Shown here piece by piece: positions 12,188-23,955 of a stretch of 64,000 nucleotides of DNA (positions within the stretch are counted from its first letter, which is position 1; each line of letters starts with the position of its first letter). The position numbers were made by a program, and so were the translations under genes. The notes beneath the pieces are model-generated. The model was not told the origin of the DNA. It saw only the letters and a program-made list of their open reading frames with translations, and did not search any database. This DNA is from Erigeron canadensis (lineage: Eukaryota; Streptophyta; Magnoliopsida; Asterales; Asteraceae), in contig NC_057768.1 in the NCBI RefSeq assembly GCF_010389155.1, forward strand, positions 7,190,501 to 7,254,500, written 5' to 3'.

Positions 12188-14166
12188 GTGTCGGAAGATG
12201 GAGTTGTTGCTGCCGTCTACCCGTTTATGATGGCTTTTATTTTTATTTATTTGAACTATTTCCATTTCAGTACTTTATTTTTCTCTGTTTGGTTTGTATT
12301 CACCCTACGTGGTGATGAGACTTAGTATTTTTCTATCCTTTCATTTACATTTCAAATAAGCAGGGATAGTGATTTGCATGCTTCTTTATATAATCTGTTG
12401 CCTGTTAATCGTGTGTTCATGTTGAATAGCAAGTTTGTCATATGCATATGCTGGCAGTAAGTTCAGCGCCCAAATTCTTGTTGGCATGATTCAAGCATGG
12501 AACACCCGTCATACCCGGCAAATTTTTCTTGTTCTTGATTTTATTTTTGTTTACTTTCCCCTATTTCCCATAGTTTGCCTTAGTTCATTGGATATTGAGG
12601 GTTGCCTTAGTTCATTGGATATTGAGGGCATTGTCCAACTCACGTGTGGGGGGTGGTAAATAGGAAAAAGTCGGGTATTTTTAGAGGAATTTTGAACTTT
12701 TGCATGCTTGTCCTTGTAGTTAATTGCTTTTGTCCCCTAATTATAGAACTTAATAAGCACTTTGACTATACCCTTGGTACAAAATTTTAATATGTGGATT
12801 GTGTTTTGACTGATTAATTAGGCAATCCCTTCTGGATTAATAACATTGCTAGCACGCTTATAGCACCAAAACACTCAAATTGTGAGATTATTGATTCTTT
12901 GCTAAATATGATAGGTGTACGGTTTTGGAATTATTAGCCTTGTAAATTTGTCCCTCTCTTAGGCTTTTGGATTTATCCGGAAGTAAGGGTCTCTTTTAGA
13001 GCTCTAAACTATGATGTGCAAGTTTGAGGTTGATTTTCCATTTCCGGATTATATGCATTTGCTATGAGTGTGCCGGTGATTGCTTTGATTCTAGAACTTG
13101 TCCTAGTTGATCGTTCCGTGGTATTCTAGATGAAGAAGAGGCAAATTTTGGATAAAACCTTTGTTCTTTGTTTGTTCACCCTTTGTTTCGTAAAATTTGT
13201 TATATGTACATGTTTTGTTAATGTGCTTAGTAGCTAACTACAATGGTTAGTGAACCACCTGTTAAAACCCTTATGTTGCACTCACTTTTAGTGCAAGAAA
13301 CAATAGAAAACATGTTGTTATTAGCATGTTCTTTGTTATTAAATCCACCTAAATATTCACCTTTCCTAGCCATACCGATAGTCGAAGTCCTGGTGGGTCA
13401 TTGGTTGCCTATGCTAGTGAATGATTTGGGTTATATATTGTTATGTCGGGTTGGGATACTCTCATTTAATAGGGGTAGTTTGATTCGTCATGATTTTAGA
13501 TTGAGTCTGGATGTTCATATTAGCATATTGTTAAATGATTTGTCACTGTTTCTACAATATTTAAGAGAATGCCAATTAGTCAGAGAAAAAGTAGCTCACA
13601 AAAAAAAATTGAATAAAAGAATAAAAGATTTGAAAAACAGAAAAAGAAAAAAAATGAAAAAAACGAGTTTGGGTTGTCAGTTGGTATTTCTCCTTTTTGA
13701 CAAATCATTTTTGTTAGTTGGTTCATCTAACACCAACAAAAGCTTCAATGTTTCTACAAATTATAAGAGTTGAGTTGGAACATTATTATGACCAACGGAA
13801 AGGATTTTGCAATACTATATCCTTTGAGTTGTTTTTCTTTAGTTGACATGTTTGTTTAAGCCAACATGGGTAGTTTGGTTGATAAGTTGTTGGATTGTCA
13901 TACACCACAATAGTGTCGGTTTCTATCGTTCTATTGGGGGGTATTGTCGGGAAGACTTCTTGGGATTTGGACCATTGGCAACTAATGAAATGGGTTTGTT
14001 TATGGACTTGACTATATGTGAAAACTTTGTTAAATGTTGTGTTATTTCTTTGTTAACACCAATTTGTTTACCCAAATTTTCATACCCTGTTGAGCCTCAG
14101 AATACATTACAAGCCTTAAAGTCCTCTTCTGATAGACGTTATAGGGTGCTTGCACCTTGGCGATGA
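12188..14166 (+). other. non-coding tail of the Athila-like remnant
   Basis: No reliable gene. A 26-bp unit TTGCCTTAGTTCATTGGATA... is duplicated at 12575-12600 and 12602-12627. A purine tract (GTGTGGGGGGTGG) follows near 12644. At 12942-13035 a block shares the words TTGTAAATTTGTCCCTCTC and GATGTGCAAGTTTGAGGTT with the copia spacer at 4756-4812. The open frame at 13243-13773 is Leu- and Lys-rich low complexity and I do not accept it as a gene. Confidence 0.45.
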
Positions 14167-14226
14167 ATGAATGGTTCTAGTACAAGCCTATGGTTAAAAG
14201 ATTATGCATCACGACTAGGCATTGAG

Positions 14227-14282
14227 TGATTATTCAAATATTCAACCCCAAAAGTAAGTAACTTGGATATTTGAATAATCAC
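14227..14282. repeat. inverted repeat (hairpin)
   Basis: TGATTATTCAAATAT and its exact reverse complement ATATTTGAATAATCA lie about 25 bp apart. No surrounding coding sequence. It may be the end of a degraded mobile element. Confidence 0.55.
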
Positions 14283-14446
14283 ACAATTCCAAGCTGAAAA
14301 ACAAATAGAACCTTGAGTGATTAAATACTTTATCATCCATCTTGATGGAGTGAGACAATATGTAGGATTGCACTATTTTATTAATTCAAAGTTGATTTTA
14401 GTTATTGTTGTGTCGAGATCTTGATGATTTAATTCCTTATTAATTA

Positions 14447-14701
14447 CTCCCTCCGTCCCAATTTAAATGTCCAAGTTTGACTGTCAAAGTCTTTCTTTCG
14501 CAACTTTGACCATTAATATTATTCTTTGTGTTTTATAATACTTGACAAAAGTTATATCATTATAAAATACATTAAAAACTTAATCGATTCATATATATTA
14601 CTTCAAGTATTACATAACACAAATAGAATTATAGATGGTCAAAGTTAACCAGAAAAAACCGAAAATGTCAAACTATGACATTTAGATTGGGACGGAGGGA
14701 G
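14447..14701. mobile_element. Stowaway-type MITE (Tc1/mariner)
   Basis: Terminal inverted repeats CTCCCTCCGTCCCA and TGGGACGGAGGGAG enclose 255 bp, flanked on both sides by the TA dinucleotide (14445-14446 and 14702-14703). These are the hallmark ends and target duplication of Stowaway MITEs. No coding capacity. Confidence 0.95.
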
Positions 14702-14703
14702 TA

Positions 14704-15196
14704 TTATTTGATGTTGGTGGCATATGTGTTGTTCGTTAGTGGTACTAGTTGAATACGTATGTGATTTTCTATTAATTGTTTGTCTATAAACAGTTAACAT
14801 TAGTTCATGGTATGATAGTGAATGTCATTTAATAAAAGGAGTTATTTTGTCAACGTGTTGTGTAACAGTTGGTGGTACCATGTTATCTTCACATAGGTAC
14901 AATTGTTAATTCGATAGTCAAACAAACAAGTTGGTTAGGGAAATTGTTTTAAGCGTTGGTGGTACCAGCTTTTACAAAGGAACTGATTAATTAGGTGATT
15001 TTAATGATTTTACAAACGTTGGTGGTACTAGTTTGTGTCTTTATTTTGTCACGATTATCTTTATCAACTTAATTTGAATTGAACTTCATTAATGTGCAAT
15101 CCAAACATGTTGTTGAGCGAGGTCAAGACGGATGACCTTTAAATCTCTTAAGTCATAAATTACAACCAAAATTATCTTTTCGATTAATCCTGAGAG
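14704..15196 (+). repeat. dispersed GTTGGTGGTAC motif block
   Basis: The word GTTGGTGGTACYA, or close variants, occurs at about 14714, 14737, 14868, 14954 and 15017, spaced irregularly. No ORF and no other feature. It could be decayed LTR or satellite-like DNA; origin unknown. Confidence 0.45.
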
Positions 15197-15595
15197 ATTA
15201 CTGACTTTTCTACTAACTTTTGTAACGTGGCAACGCGGCCATAAAAACCCCCTTTCTTTTGAATCATTTTACTTTAACAATTGCTTAACAAAGTCCTTGT
15301 GAACGATCTCGGATTTACCGGTTTACTATACTGCATACGAACGGGCACACTGCCCATAAGTGTGTTGTAGTCAGTTTTCCAGTGATTCGTGTTTATATTA
15401 CTGACTTTTCTACTAACTTTTGTAACGTGGCAACACGGCCATAAAAACCCCTTTCTTTTGAATCATTTTACTTTAACAATTGCTTAACAAAGTCCTTCTG
15501 AACGATCTTGGATTTACCAGTTTACTATACTGCATACGAACGGGTACACTGCCCATAAGTGTGTTGTAGTCAGTTTTTCAGTGATTCGTGTTTAT
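15197..15595 (+). repeat. two-copy 200-bp tandem duplication
   Basis: Copy 1 (15197-15396) and copy 2 (15397-15595) begin with ATTACTGACTTTTCTACTAA and end with GTGATTCGTGTTTAT. They differ by a handful of substitutions and a one-base indel in a C run. The head-to-tail arrangement and high identity indicate a recent local duplication. No coding. Confidence 0.92.
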
Positions 15596-16109
15596 AAATT
15601 ATATAATTAGATTTCACACATCAATACCAGATATACCCTTTTCAATCACATTTTAGCAAAATATTAAAATTCTCATTTATATGAATTATTTCACATGTAA
15701 AGCTTTTAAATAACTCCAAATTGTTAATTTAAACTGACGTAAATAACATTATGTCAACATTTTTTTACAAAGATTTTTTTTTAACATTCGATTGCAATAA
15801 TACAATAATACTTGCAACATACAAAATTTTTGTCATTAATGTATAGAAAATAATGTATTTTTTATATCAAAATTCAACTTTGAACTTTATAAGATAAAAA
15901 TAAAACTATTTATGCTATTAACAACAGTCTATCGGGCTATAATTAGCAGAACCTTTAAATATATCATGAAATTATATGTAACTTTTTCATCATTGATTTA
16001 ATATATTATGTTTTAATTAAAAATTTTAGATTAAAATAGTGATGTCATTGTTAACTTAAGTTTTGTTCGATTATAAAATTAGACAAACTATAACCTTATT
16101 TTTATAAAT

Positions 16110-16150
<41 letters not shown>

Positions 16151-16423
16151 CTAAAATTTAAATATGTAAGTCGTAAAGGCTAAAGACAAATATTAACGTA
16201 GGAAGTAATCAAGATATATTATTTACATTTATAACTTAAAGGGGTATTTTTTTTGTCTAATCATATAAAGTAAGAGTATTAATATTGTCATTTAACAAAG
16301 ATAAAATAATTAAATTTGATTTAATGGTTATAAATTAAAGATGGAATTCATATAAGGGTTTCTATTTGTTTATGAATGAATTTAGGACCTTGTTATATAT
16401 ATATTGGTAGATTATTATTGTAG

Positions 16424-16464
<41 letters not shown>

Positions 16465-17348
16465 GGTATACATTACTGTATATATGTATTTGAACCGGTG
16501 GTGGTCGTGGTTTTCAATTGTTGGAGGTATGAGTGAATGAGTAATTATATCCAAAAGGATATCTCTAATTGTATAAATATAGATAGATATAAATATAAAT
16601 ATTAAAGATTTATATATGATTTTAAGTTTTTTGGATTAAAGATAAAAATTGGATAGTAGTGGTGGTGGTAATGAATTTTGGGTTATTTTGGATTGAAGAT
16701 TAGTATTATATCAGGTTTGGTCCTTTAATTTTGATAAAGTGACTATATTACCCTCACGTGGAAGACACATCAAGGAGTTAACAGACTTGAGATGACGGCA
16801 GTTATTATAAAGGATCAAACGTAATCATTATCCTCCGATAAAGGATTGCCTCTGAGGTTTTGAAAGTTAAAGGATGAAACATAACTATTTGGACAAACCA
16901 CAAAGACGATTTGTGTCGATCACTCGCCTAATTATGAACAACAAAGTGTTAATCAACTTCAAGTGTCATGAATAATATGTTCACAAAAATTTTTTCTCAA
17001 AAAGATGATCAGATTATTACTTATCATTTATCAACTATTTATAATATTAAAAAAGATAACATATTTTTATAGTTATAGTGATGGACTTTTATAAGGTTAT
17101 AACTTTGTGGCCCTATAGTTTATGGAGAAATAAGAAAACAAAATTTTGGCCCAGCTCGACCAGCGAGAGAGGAACGAGCAGCTCGACCAACGAGAGGAAC
17201 GGAGTTGGTCTAGTGCTTCTAGGTGCTTGCAAATTCTGAATGACTACACTTAGTTTGCCATGTTCTTAAAAGAAAGAATCTCTTATCCGAATCGAATCTA
17301 TGTTCTTTCTATAGAGTGATAAACAGAGGGACCTTGCTTTCTAAAAAC
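15596..17348. other. AT-rich intergenic DNA with microsatellites
   Basis: No gene seen. An (AAT)n tract lies at 16111-16150 and an (ATT)n tract at 16424-16464. A repeat of the GCTCGACCARCGAGAG type occurs twice near 17155-17203. The sequence AGTGATGGACTTYTATAAGG at 17077 recurs at 18849. Confidence 0.6.
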
Positions 17349-18340
17349 TAGGGCTATAAACGGTTCAGTTCTATTCGGTTAGTTAGAAATTTCGAATGTT
17401 TATTCGGGTTCGGTTTGGCTAGCTAAAAACTTTGAATCGTTTTTCCGGTTACCCGAAAAAATCGGTTAATTTCGGTTCGATTATCAGTTAACCATTTATT
17501 AAAGTCATGCCGATATAAAGTTCAAATTTCTAATTATAATAGTCAATTTACATTGTAATTAATTAACTTTTCTATTTATAATAGTCATTTAACTAGTAAT
17601 TTGTTTTATAAATAAAATACACATTACAACTAATTTTGTTTTATAAATAAAATATACATTACATCTAATTTTGAAATACTTTATTTTTGATGTTATGTTT
17701 ATGCAATGCAATTTTAGATTTAAGAGTATCATTACTTACAATGTTCTTTATATGATATTACTAATATTTCTGATAAATATTTTACACAAAGTTAACAACT
17801 TTTCTTAGAAGATGTTGTACTTATAAAATATTTACTTAGAATATCTAAAACTAATCATAGATTGCGAAAGTTAGTAAATTTGTTATAATTTTAGGCAGCA
17901 AATATAAAAAGTTAGCTAAATAGTATGTAAATGATCTATTCATGTAATACATATATGCAGAGGCGGTACCACATGGGGGGCTAATGCCCCCTTCCAAATT
18001 TAGATTTTGTCATTTATTTTTAAAATTTTCATCGATATTTAAAATTTCTATATAGGTTTTTAATATTTTGCTCCCCTTTTAGGTTTATTTTTCATGAATA
18101 TTTTAATTTTGCCCCCTTGAAAAAAATTTTCTGGTACCACCTCTGTATATATGTGTAAATATACATATATATGATTATATGTAGGCATATGATTAAAAAC
18201 CATAACCGAACCATTATACGCCGGTTTATTGGTTTTCGATTTTTCCGAGTTTCGTGTTTTTTTTGTTTCGGTGTTTTTGGTTTCAGATCATGTGGTTCGC
18301 ACCGGTTTTTCAGTTTTCCGGTTTATTTTTTACACTCCTA
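17349..18340. mobile_element. hAT-like non-autonomous element with AACCG-rich ends, interrupted
   Basis: The ends read TAGGGCTATAAACGGTTC on the left and, on the reverse strand from the right, TAGGAGTGTAAAAAATAAAC. Both continue into GGTTCGGTT/AACCGAACC-rich subterminal DNA. The same architecture is complete at 40722-41414. No clean 8-bp duplication remains here, so the assignment is weaker. A second element (17958-18145) sits inside. Confidence 0.5.
17958..18145. mobile_element. nested 188-bp hAT-type MITE
   Basis: Inverted ends CAGAGGCGGTACCA and TGGTACCACCTCTG, with subterminal GCCCCCTT/AAGGGGGC-like sequence. The 8 bp outside are CATATATG on the left and TATATATG on the right (7 of 8 match), consistent with a hAT target-site duplication. 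No ORF. Confidence 0.78.
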
Positions 18341-18341
18341 G

Positions 18342-19930
18342 TCTCCTACTAAAGACCATAGTACTACATTTACTATCGAAAACTAAAAATAAAAAATGGG
18401 GTCATATCCCTTTTATTATGTATGGAATTTATGGTTTCTATTGGTGTAAAATCACTCACCTCAATTCAAGATGAGAAATAATTCTCCATTGGTAGCAAAT
18501 GGTTATCTATTAAGTGGAGGAAATCTTAAATAGACCTATCTGGTAAGAACGGACTAACAGGGTCAATTGCCCAGCCAACTTTCATAATTAAATACAGTTA
18601 CTGTATAGGTAGAGCTGGTTGTGAAAGACCTATTATTAGATATTTTATGGGTAGAGCCGAAAAATATGAACTATACAAGTTAACAATAACATTAATTAAA
18701 TGAAGTAAGAGCTTCCGGTGTATAGAAAAACGACGATGGAATCCACTATTTAGTTATCATTGCTATTTTAGTATAGTCCTCTATTTCAAATTTTCAATAG
18801 TATATTGTGGATGCGCCGATTTTTATTTATCATTTTAATTTAAAGTGAAGTGATGGACTTCTATAAGGTTATAACTTTGTGAGCCTATAGTTATGGGCTT
18901 TGTAATACAAAGAACAGGTCCACTAAGTTGAGGACTTTCCATGACTTAAAAATATGGTGCTCAGCCCAAAAAAAATAGCATAATGACCCATTTATCATCT
19001 ACATTTGATTATTTATTGAGCAAAAGTCAACAACTATATAAAGTTAGACTACAAATAAGTATTGGAAGTGTATACTAAAAGTTCTTAATTTGACTGTATT
19101 ATTCCTTTTCCTTAACGGTAAAGCTCAGGAGGGTACCCAAACAAAAGTTGGCATTGTGTACCTCTCATATACGTATCTTCAAATTTACAAGATGCACATA
19201 AGTTTCCCAAAGTAGAAATTTATAGTATTTTGCATGTATTATTTCTCGTTTTTTTCTTATTTGTAATAAAAATGATTTGAAATACATACACAAATTAATA
19301 AACTTGATACATCTTCTAATTAACAATTGACTGTAATAATTTGTTTGTATATGTATATATATACTTCTATACTCTTTTATAAAAATTATCACACCCCCCA
19401 TTTTTAGAAATAGTTACATAATAGTTACGTACAAAATTACTAAATTACCCTTAATAAACACCCACTATGGAAAGAGTTTTTTATAAAATACTAAATTTGT
19501 CCTTAATGAATTAACTTACACTCTAAATCTTTATTTTAATAATTAACATTTTAAACCTTTATCTTCCAAAAAATTTCCACTATCACAATTACATCAACTT
19601 ACACCACTTAACACTGCCACCACCACCAATAGTACCACCACCGACACAACTAGACCGCCTTCTCCACCATCGCCGCCGCATTACGCGGTCTCATGCTCAT
19701 CAGAAAATATATAAACCATAATCAATCTCCCACATACCTTGTAGTTATTGTTAACAACTTTTTGAAATGTAATTTTCACAACACAAACAATACTAAAACA
19801 TTATCTTTTGATTTAGTTATTTGATGAAGTAATTGCTTTTGAAGTCTTCAAGTCTCTTACTAGCTAGGTGCAAGTTTAACTTAAAAGCTTTGGTTGACAC
19901 CCTGCTTACTTCTCCATTCTACCTAATACA
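18342..19930. other. intergenic DNA upstream of the laccase, with a Helitron-like end
   Basis: No gene seen. Around 19600-19700 a CACCACCAC-rich stretch is followed by CCGCCGCATTACGCGG and TCTCATGCTCATC, resembling a decayed Helitron 3' hairpin. A similar hairpin-like word recurs at about 32876-32911. Low confidence. Confidence 0.4.
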
Positions 19931-19931
19931 T

Positions 19932-19941
19932 GTATATATAC
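19932..19941 (+). promoter_or_regulatory. possible TATA box of the laccase gene
   Basis: TGTATATATACA lies about 90 bp upstream of the laccase ATG at 20025, with a CTCTCTCTTTTGATC pyrimidine stretch in between as a likely leader. Assigned from position and sequence only. Confidence 0.35.
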
Positions 19942-20024
19942 ATACACATTCATGAAATTATATCAATATCTCTCTCTTTTGATCATTCATTGCAAAGAAC
20001 ATCGGTTAACGAGGGTCAGGGACA

Positions 20025-22665
20025 ATGTCAACTGATCGTACTCTCGTTTTGGGGAAATCCCTTTTGGCACTTTGTATTTTCATGCTTGTTCCGTTGCTTT
20101 CTCTTGAGGTTGACGCAGCTACCAAGAAATACCAATTCGACGTGAGTTTGTAGGTTAATATTTCGAGTACTAATTTTGTTTGGTGTCGAGTATTTTCAGC
20201 ATATTTCGGAAAATGACTGTGTTATATGTGTTTTTATGTAAAAAAGATTCAAGTGAAGAATGTTAGCAGATTGTGCCATTCAAAACCGATTGTCACCGTG
20301 AATGGTAGGTTTCCAGGTCCAACTGTCTATGCTCGAGAAGGCGATAGAGTTCTTATCAATGTCACGAATCATGCCCAATACAACATGTCCATTCACTGGT
20401 ACGATTTATTAGTAGTTGTCCATGTCTATTTTTACATTGTTATATACATAGATGCACGACAATAGGGCCCTGATGTTTAACAAGTTAGTACCATAAAATG
20501 TATTTCTTTGACATGTTTAGTTAATTAACTAATGTGTTAAACATAATCAAAAACTTATGTTTTATTAATATCCTAGTTAATTTCTGTATAGATAATTCAT
20601 GAGGTCACACAATATTGGGGCATTAGGCGACTTCTGACGCCGTTTCATATTTGTTTTAGTATCGTTTTTGTGAACATATTTATGGTTCTTGTGTTTTTTA
20701 GGCATGGGTTGAAACAGTATGCAAACGGGTGGGCTGATGGACCGGCTTATATCACACAATGCCCGATCATGCCTAAGAATAATTATGTTTATGACTTCAA
20801 TATCACGGGTCAAAGAGGGACGTTGTGGTGGCATGCTCATATCCTATGGCTCAGAGCAACTGTATACGGGGCTATCGTTATTTTACCCAAACCAGCAACT
20901 CCATTTCCCTTCCCACGGCCCGATGGAGAACAAGTTATTGTGTTTGGTAAGAAAACCATCCAAAACTTCCTAACTAAGTTTTTTTTTTTTTTAATAAAAG
21001 TTAACTTAAGTCGCGCTTATGAGATAAAACTATATGTTATATGCAGGTGAATGGTGGCATGCTGATGTTGAAGAGGTTGTGAAGCAAGGAAATGCTTTAG
21101 GCTTGCCTCCCAATATGTCTGATGCCCACACGATTAACGGGAAACCAGGCCCGTTGTTCCCATGTTCCGAGAAACGTATATCACTTGTTGTTTTGTTTTA
21201 CAAGTCATTCATATTTTCCAGATCAATCACTTGACCAAGTGACCTCATTTGTACATTTTTCACTCGTTACAGATACTTTTGCAATGGAAGTCGAGCAAGG
21301 AAAGAAATATCTTCTAAGGATCGTGAACGCTGCACTCAACGACGAGCTCTTTTTTGCTATTGCAGGGCATAACATGACAGTAGTAGAGATTGACGCGGTT
21401 TACACAAAACCTTTCACCACAAACGCGTTACTAATTGCCCCGGGACAAACAACTAATGTTATAGTTTCAGCTAACCAAGCTCCAGGGCGATACTTCATGG
21501 CGGTCCGGCCCTTCCAAGACGTTCCCATTCCTGTAGACAACAAAACCGCCACGGCTATTCTCCAATATAAATACATTCCAAACACTGTTGTCCCCAAACT
21601 CCCAAATCTTCCTTCACCAAATGATACTGAATTCGCGTTAAGCTATAACAAAAAACTTCTTAGCCTAAACACGGCGAACTTCCCTGCAAATGTACCATTA
21701 AAAGTTGACCGAAATTTGTTTTTCACAATCGGGTTAGGAAAGAGTGTTTGTCCAACATGTGTTAATGGTACTCGCCTTTCAGCATCCTTAAACAACATAA
21801 CATTTGTAATGCCACAAACCGCGCTTCTGCAGGCTCATTACAATGATGTGAAAGGAGTATTTAAAACCGATTTTCCTGATAAGCCTCCAAAGGCTTTTAA
21901 CTACACTGGTGCTCCATTAACTGCTAATCTTTTTACAGTTAAGGGAACACGATTGAGTAAAATAGCCTTCAATTCGACGGTTGAGTTGGTTATACAAGAT
22001 ACCAATTTGTTGAGCGTTGAATCGCACCCTTTTCATCTTCACGGGTTCAACTTTTTTGTTGTTGGAACAGGCATTGGTAACTTTGATCCTGCCAAGGATC
22101 CGGCCAAGTATAACTTGGTTGATCCTCCAGAGAGGAACACGGTTGGTGTTCCAACCGGTGGTTGGGCTGCCATTCGGTTTAGAGCAGATAATCCAGGTAA
22201 ATTTTACTACAAAACCAAATTGCGAAACCAAAAAAAAAAAAAAACAATTTCACCTGTGATATATATGGGTCAACCCAACCTACAGAACATGTTTTGTAAA
22301 ATTTTGTCACAGTATAACACATTAGTTATCTATGAAATTTTGAAAAACTAGACAAAATGTATATGGGCGAACCCAAGCTCCAGAACTTGTTTTGTCTCGT
22401 GACCGGCCAACCCATTTACGTGCGCAATGAGTGTCGTGGCTATGGATATGGGTTCCAAAGACTTGTATAGTAATTATATAGATGAAGATCATCATATGTT
22501 TTTAAGAACTTGCAACTAATTAATTCTCGTTTAGGTGTTTGGTTCTTTCATTGTCATTTGGAGTTGCATACCGGATGGGGATTAAAAACGGCATTTTTAG
22601 TTGAAGATGGGCCAGGAAAAGATCAAGTGGTTCGTCCTCCACCGAAAGATCTTCCGCGGTGCTGA
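20025..22665 (+). CDS. laccase (secreted multicopper oxidase), six exons
   Basis: Exons 20025-20141, 20247-20398, 20702-20946, 21047-21175, 21273-22196 and 22535-22665 all use GT-AG borders and join in frame to 1698 nt (565 aa), normal for plant laccases. Residues 1-31 form a signal peptide (hydrophobic [13 protein letters not shown]), so the protein is secreted to the cell wall. There it would oxidise monolignols or other phenols with O2. All four copper motifs are present: H89-W-H91-G, W-W-H134-A-H136, H466-P-F-H-L-H471-G and H528-C-H-L-E-L-H534. The residue ten after the T1 Cys is Leu, the usual axial position. Many N-x-S/T sites fit a glycoprotein. The first motif runs on as [19 protein letters not shown]. 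Which laccase subclass it belongs to would need a tree. Confidence 0.95.
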
Positions 22666-22947
22666 TGGGTTCTATGGAAACAAAGTGTGCAACACGCGAT
22701 GAAACCAATATAATTCTTTTATATCGATTATACCTCCATCAAAAATCGAGGAGGTTGCATTTCATTTGAGAGTTGAGAAGGAATGAAACCAAAAAACAAA
22801 TGTTGTGTTTCATACTTCATGGTGTGCAGTTTGGTTTGATTTGTAATTGAGTTTGTTATATATATTGGAATGTCACAATATACAGTTGATCTGAAGTTTG
22901 TACAGTTCATACCGTTTATATGAAACTAACATTTTATTCACATATCA
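22666..22947 (+). other. laccase 3' region
   Basis: Contains the 3' UTR of the laccase; no clear polyadenylation signal was chosen. The 14-bp word TTATTCACATATCA at 22934-22947 is the left target-site duplication of the adjacent SINE. Confidence 0.5.
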
Positions 22948-23192
22948 CAAAAGAAAGATGCCCCTCACTGTCGCTTTTTGTTGGTTCTGAGCCTCAATAC
23001 CTCGATGATATATGGGCCTATGGGGGAGGTTATAATGTAGGTAGACCGTACTTCTACCTAAGTAGAGAGGCTGCTTTCAGTATCTACCTAAATGGTCATT
23101 AAAAGACCTCCGACTTTTGCATGTAATAAGTATCGAACTCATGATCTCTGTTTCTACAAGCCAGAGATTACTGTTGATCCAAACCATGCTGC
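22948..23192 (-). mobile_element. tRNA-derived SINE, minus strand
   Basis: A perfect 14-bp duplication, TTATTCACATATCA, lies at 22934-22947 and 23193-23206. Read on the minus strand, the 245-bp body has an A-box-like start, a B-box GAGTTCGATAC-type word (around 23131-23146), the GCAGCCTCTCTACTTAGG and CTACCTACATTATAACCTCC words common in plant SINEs, and ends CTTTCTTTTG. These features identify a SINE mobilised by LINE machinery. Confidence 0.85.
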
Positions 23193-23206
23193 TTATTCAC
23201 ATATCA

Positions 23207-23673
23207 TAATCTTGGCCAATTGGCTTTCTGCCGCACAAAAGTTGAAAAAATCAATAAAAACTCTAAATTTGTGGTCTGGCTAGAAAAATTGGAGGATAAG
23301 AATTAAGAAAGTTTGGTTTCCGGAGTGACCTGGTCACGGAATGCCATGTCATTAAAAGTTCGTTGACCCTCATCAAAACACCCCGTTAGCTGACTTGATA
23401 CCGAATAATATGAAGTTAGTATTTAAACTTTTAATTTTATTTTATTTTTATAATTATTTTTGCCATTTTCCATAATAAAAAGTAAAATAAAATTGGGAGT
23501 TGTGTGGTGTTCATGTGTGTGTTTGGTTGGCTACGGAATATGCGAAATCGATTTACGGACATAACGACTAATAACGACACTTTACATAGAATTATAAATA
23601 TCACAAAAGTAAAAATATCACAAAGTCTCTCTCAGTGACAGTGTCGATATATATTAGTGGAGGTGTATCGACA
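23207..23673. other. intergenic region between SINE and epimerase gene
   Basis: No gene seen. The last about 130 bases should hold the promoter and 5' UTR of the epimerase gene; no clear TATA box was recognised. Confidence 0.4.
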
Positions 23674-23904
23674 ATGGTGGCGATATCAATGTCAATGACG
23701 TGGTCGCTTCCAACAACCTTACCATCTTCAAAACTTCCCCGATTCAACCGGTAAACTCAATCTCCTTTTCTTTTCTTTTTTTTTTTTTTTTTTTACTTCT
23801 ATCAATCAATAATCTAAATCTGAATATCAACATCTCAAAATATCACATTCCATCCATCCATCCGTCCGTCCATATCCTGATTGATTGCTTCTATCCAATT
23901 AAAT

Positions 23905-23955
<51 letters not shown>

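Larger units (their letters stand above)
10314..14166 (+). mobile_element. Athila-like Ty3/gypsy retrotransposon remnant (3' half)
   Basis: The block holds a degenerate ATHILA ORF-1-type coding region (10929-12187) and a long non-coding tail. The tail contains GAGGGCATTGTCCAACTCAC followed by GTGTGGGGGGTGG near 12624-12656; sequences of this kind follow the last ORF in many Athila/Ogre-type plant elements. The far tail, with SCRATCH-like Thr/Pro and CCTTGGCGATGAATGAATGG ends (about 14150-14171), also resembles the 3' end of such elements. No gag-pol or unambiguous LTR is present, so boundaries are approximate. Confidence 0.6.
17077..18896 (+). repeat. pair of 48-bp direct repeats bracketing the hAT-like element
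   Basis: Sequences near 17077-17125 and 18849-18896 share AGTGATGGACTT, TATAAGGTTATAACTTTGTG and CCTATAG with few differences, in the same orientation, about 1.77 kb apart. They may be ends of an older element or a segmental duplication. Confidence 0.5.

Noticed and set aside
13243..13773. 176-codon open frame in the Athila-like tail
   Set aside because: Leu/Ser-rich then Lys-rich low complexity from A-rich DNA, no domain, in a region typical of retroelement 3' non-coding DNA.
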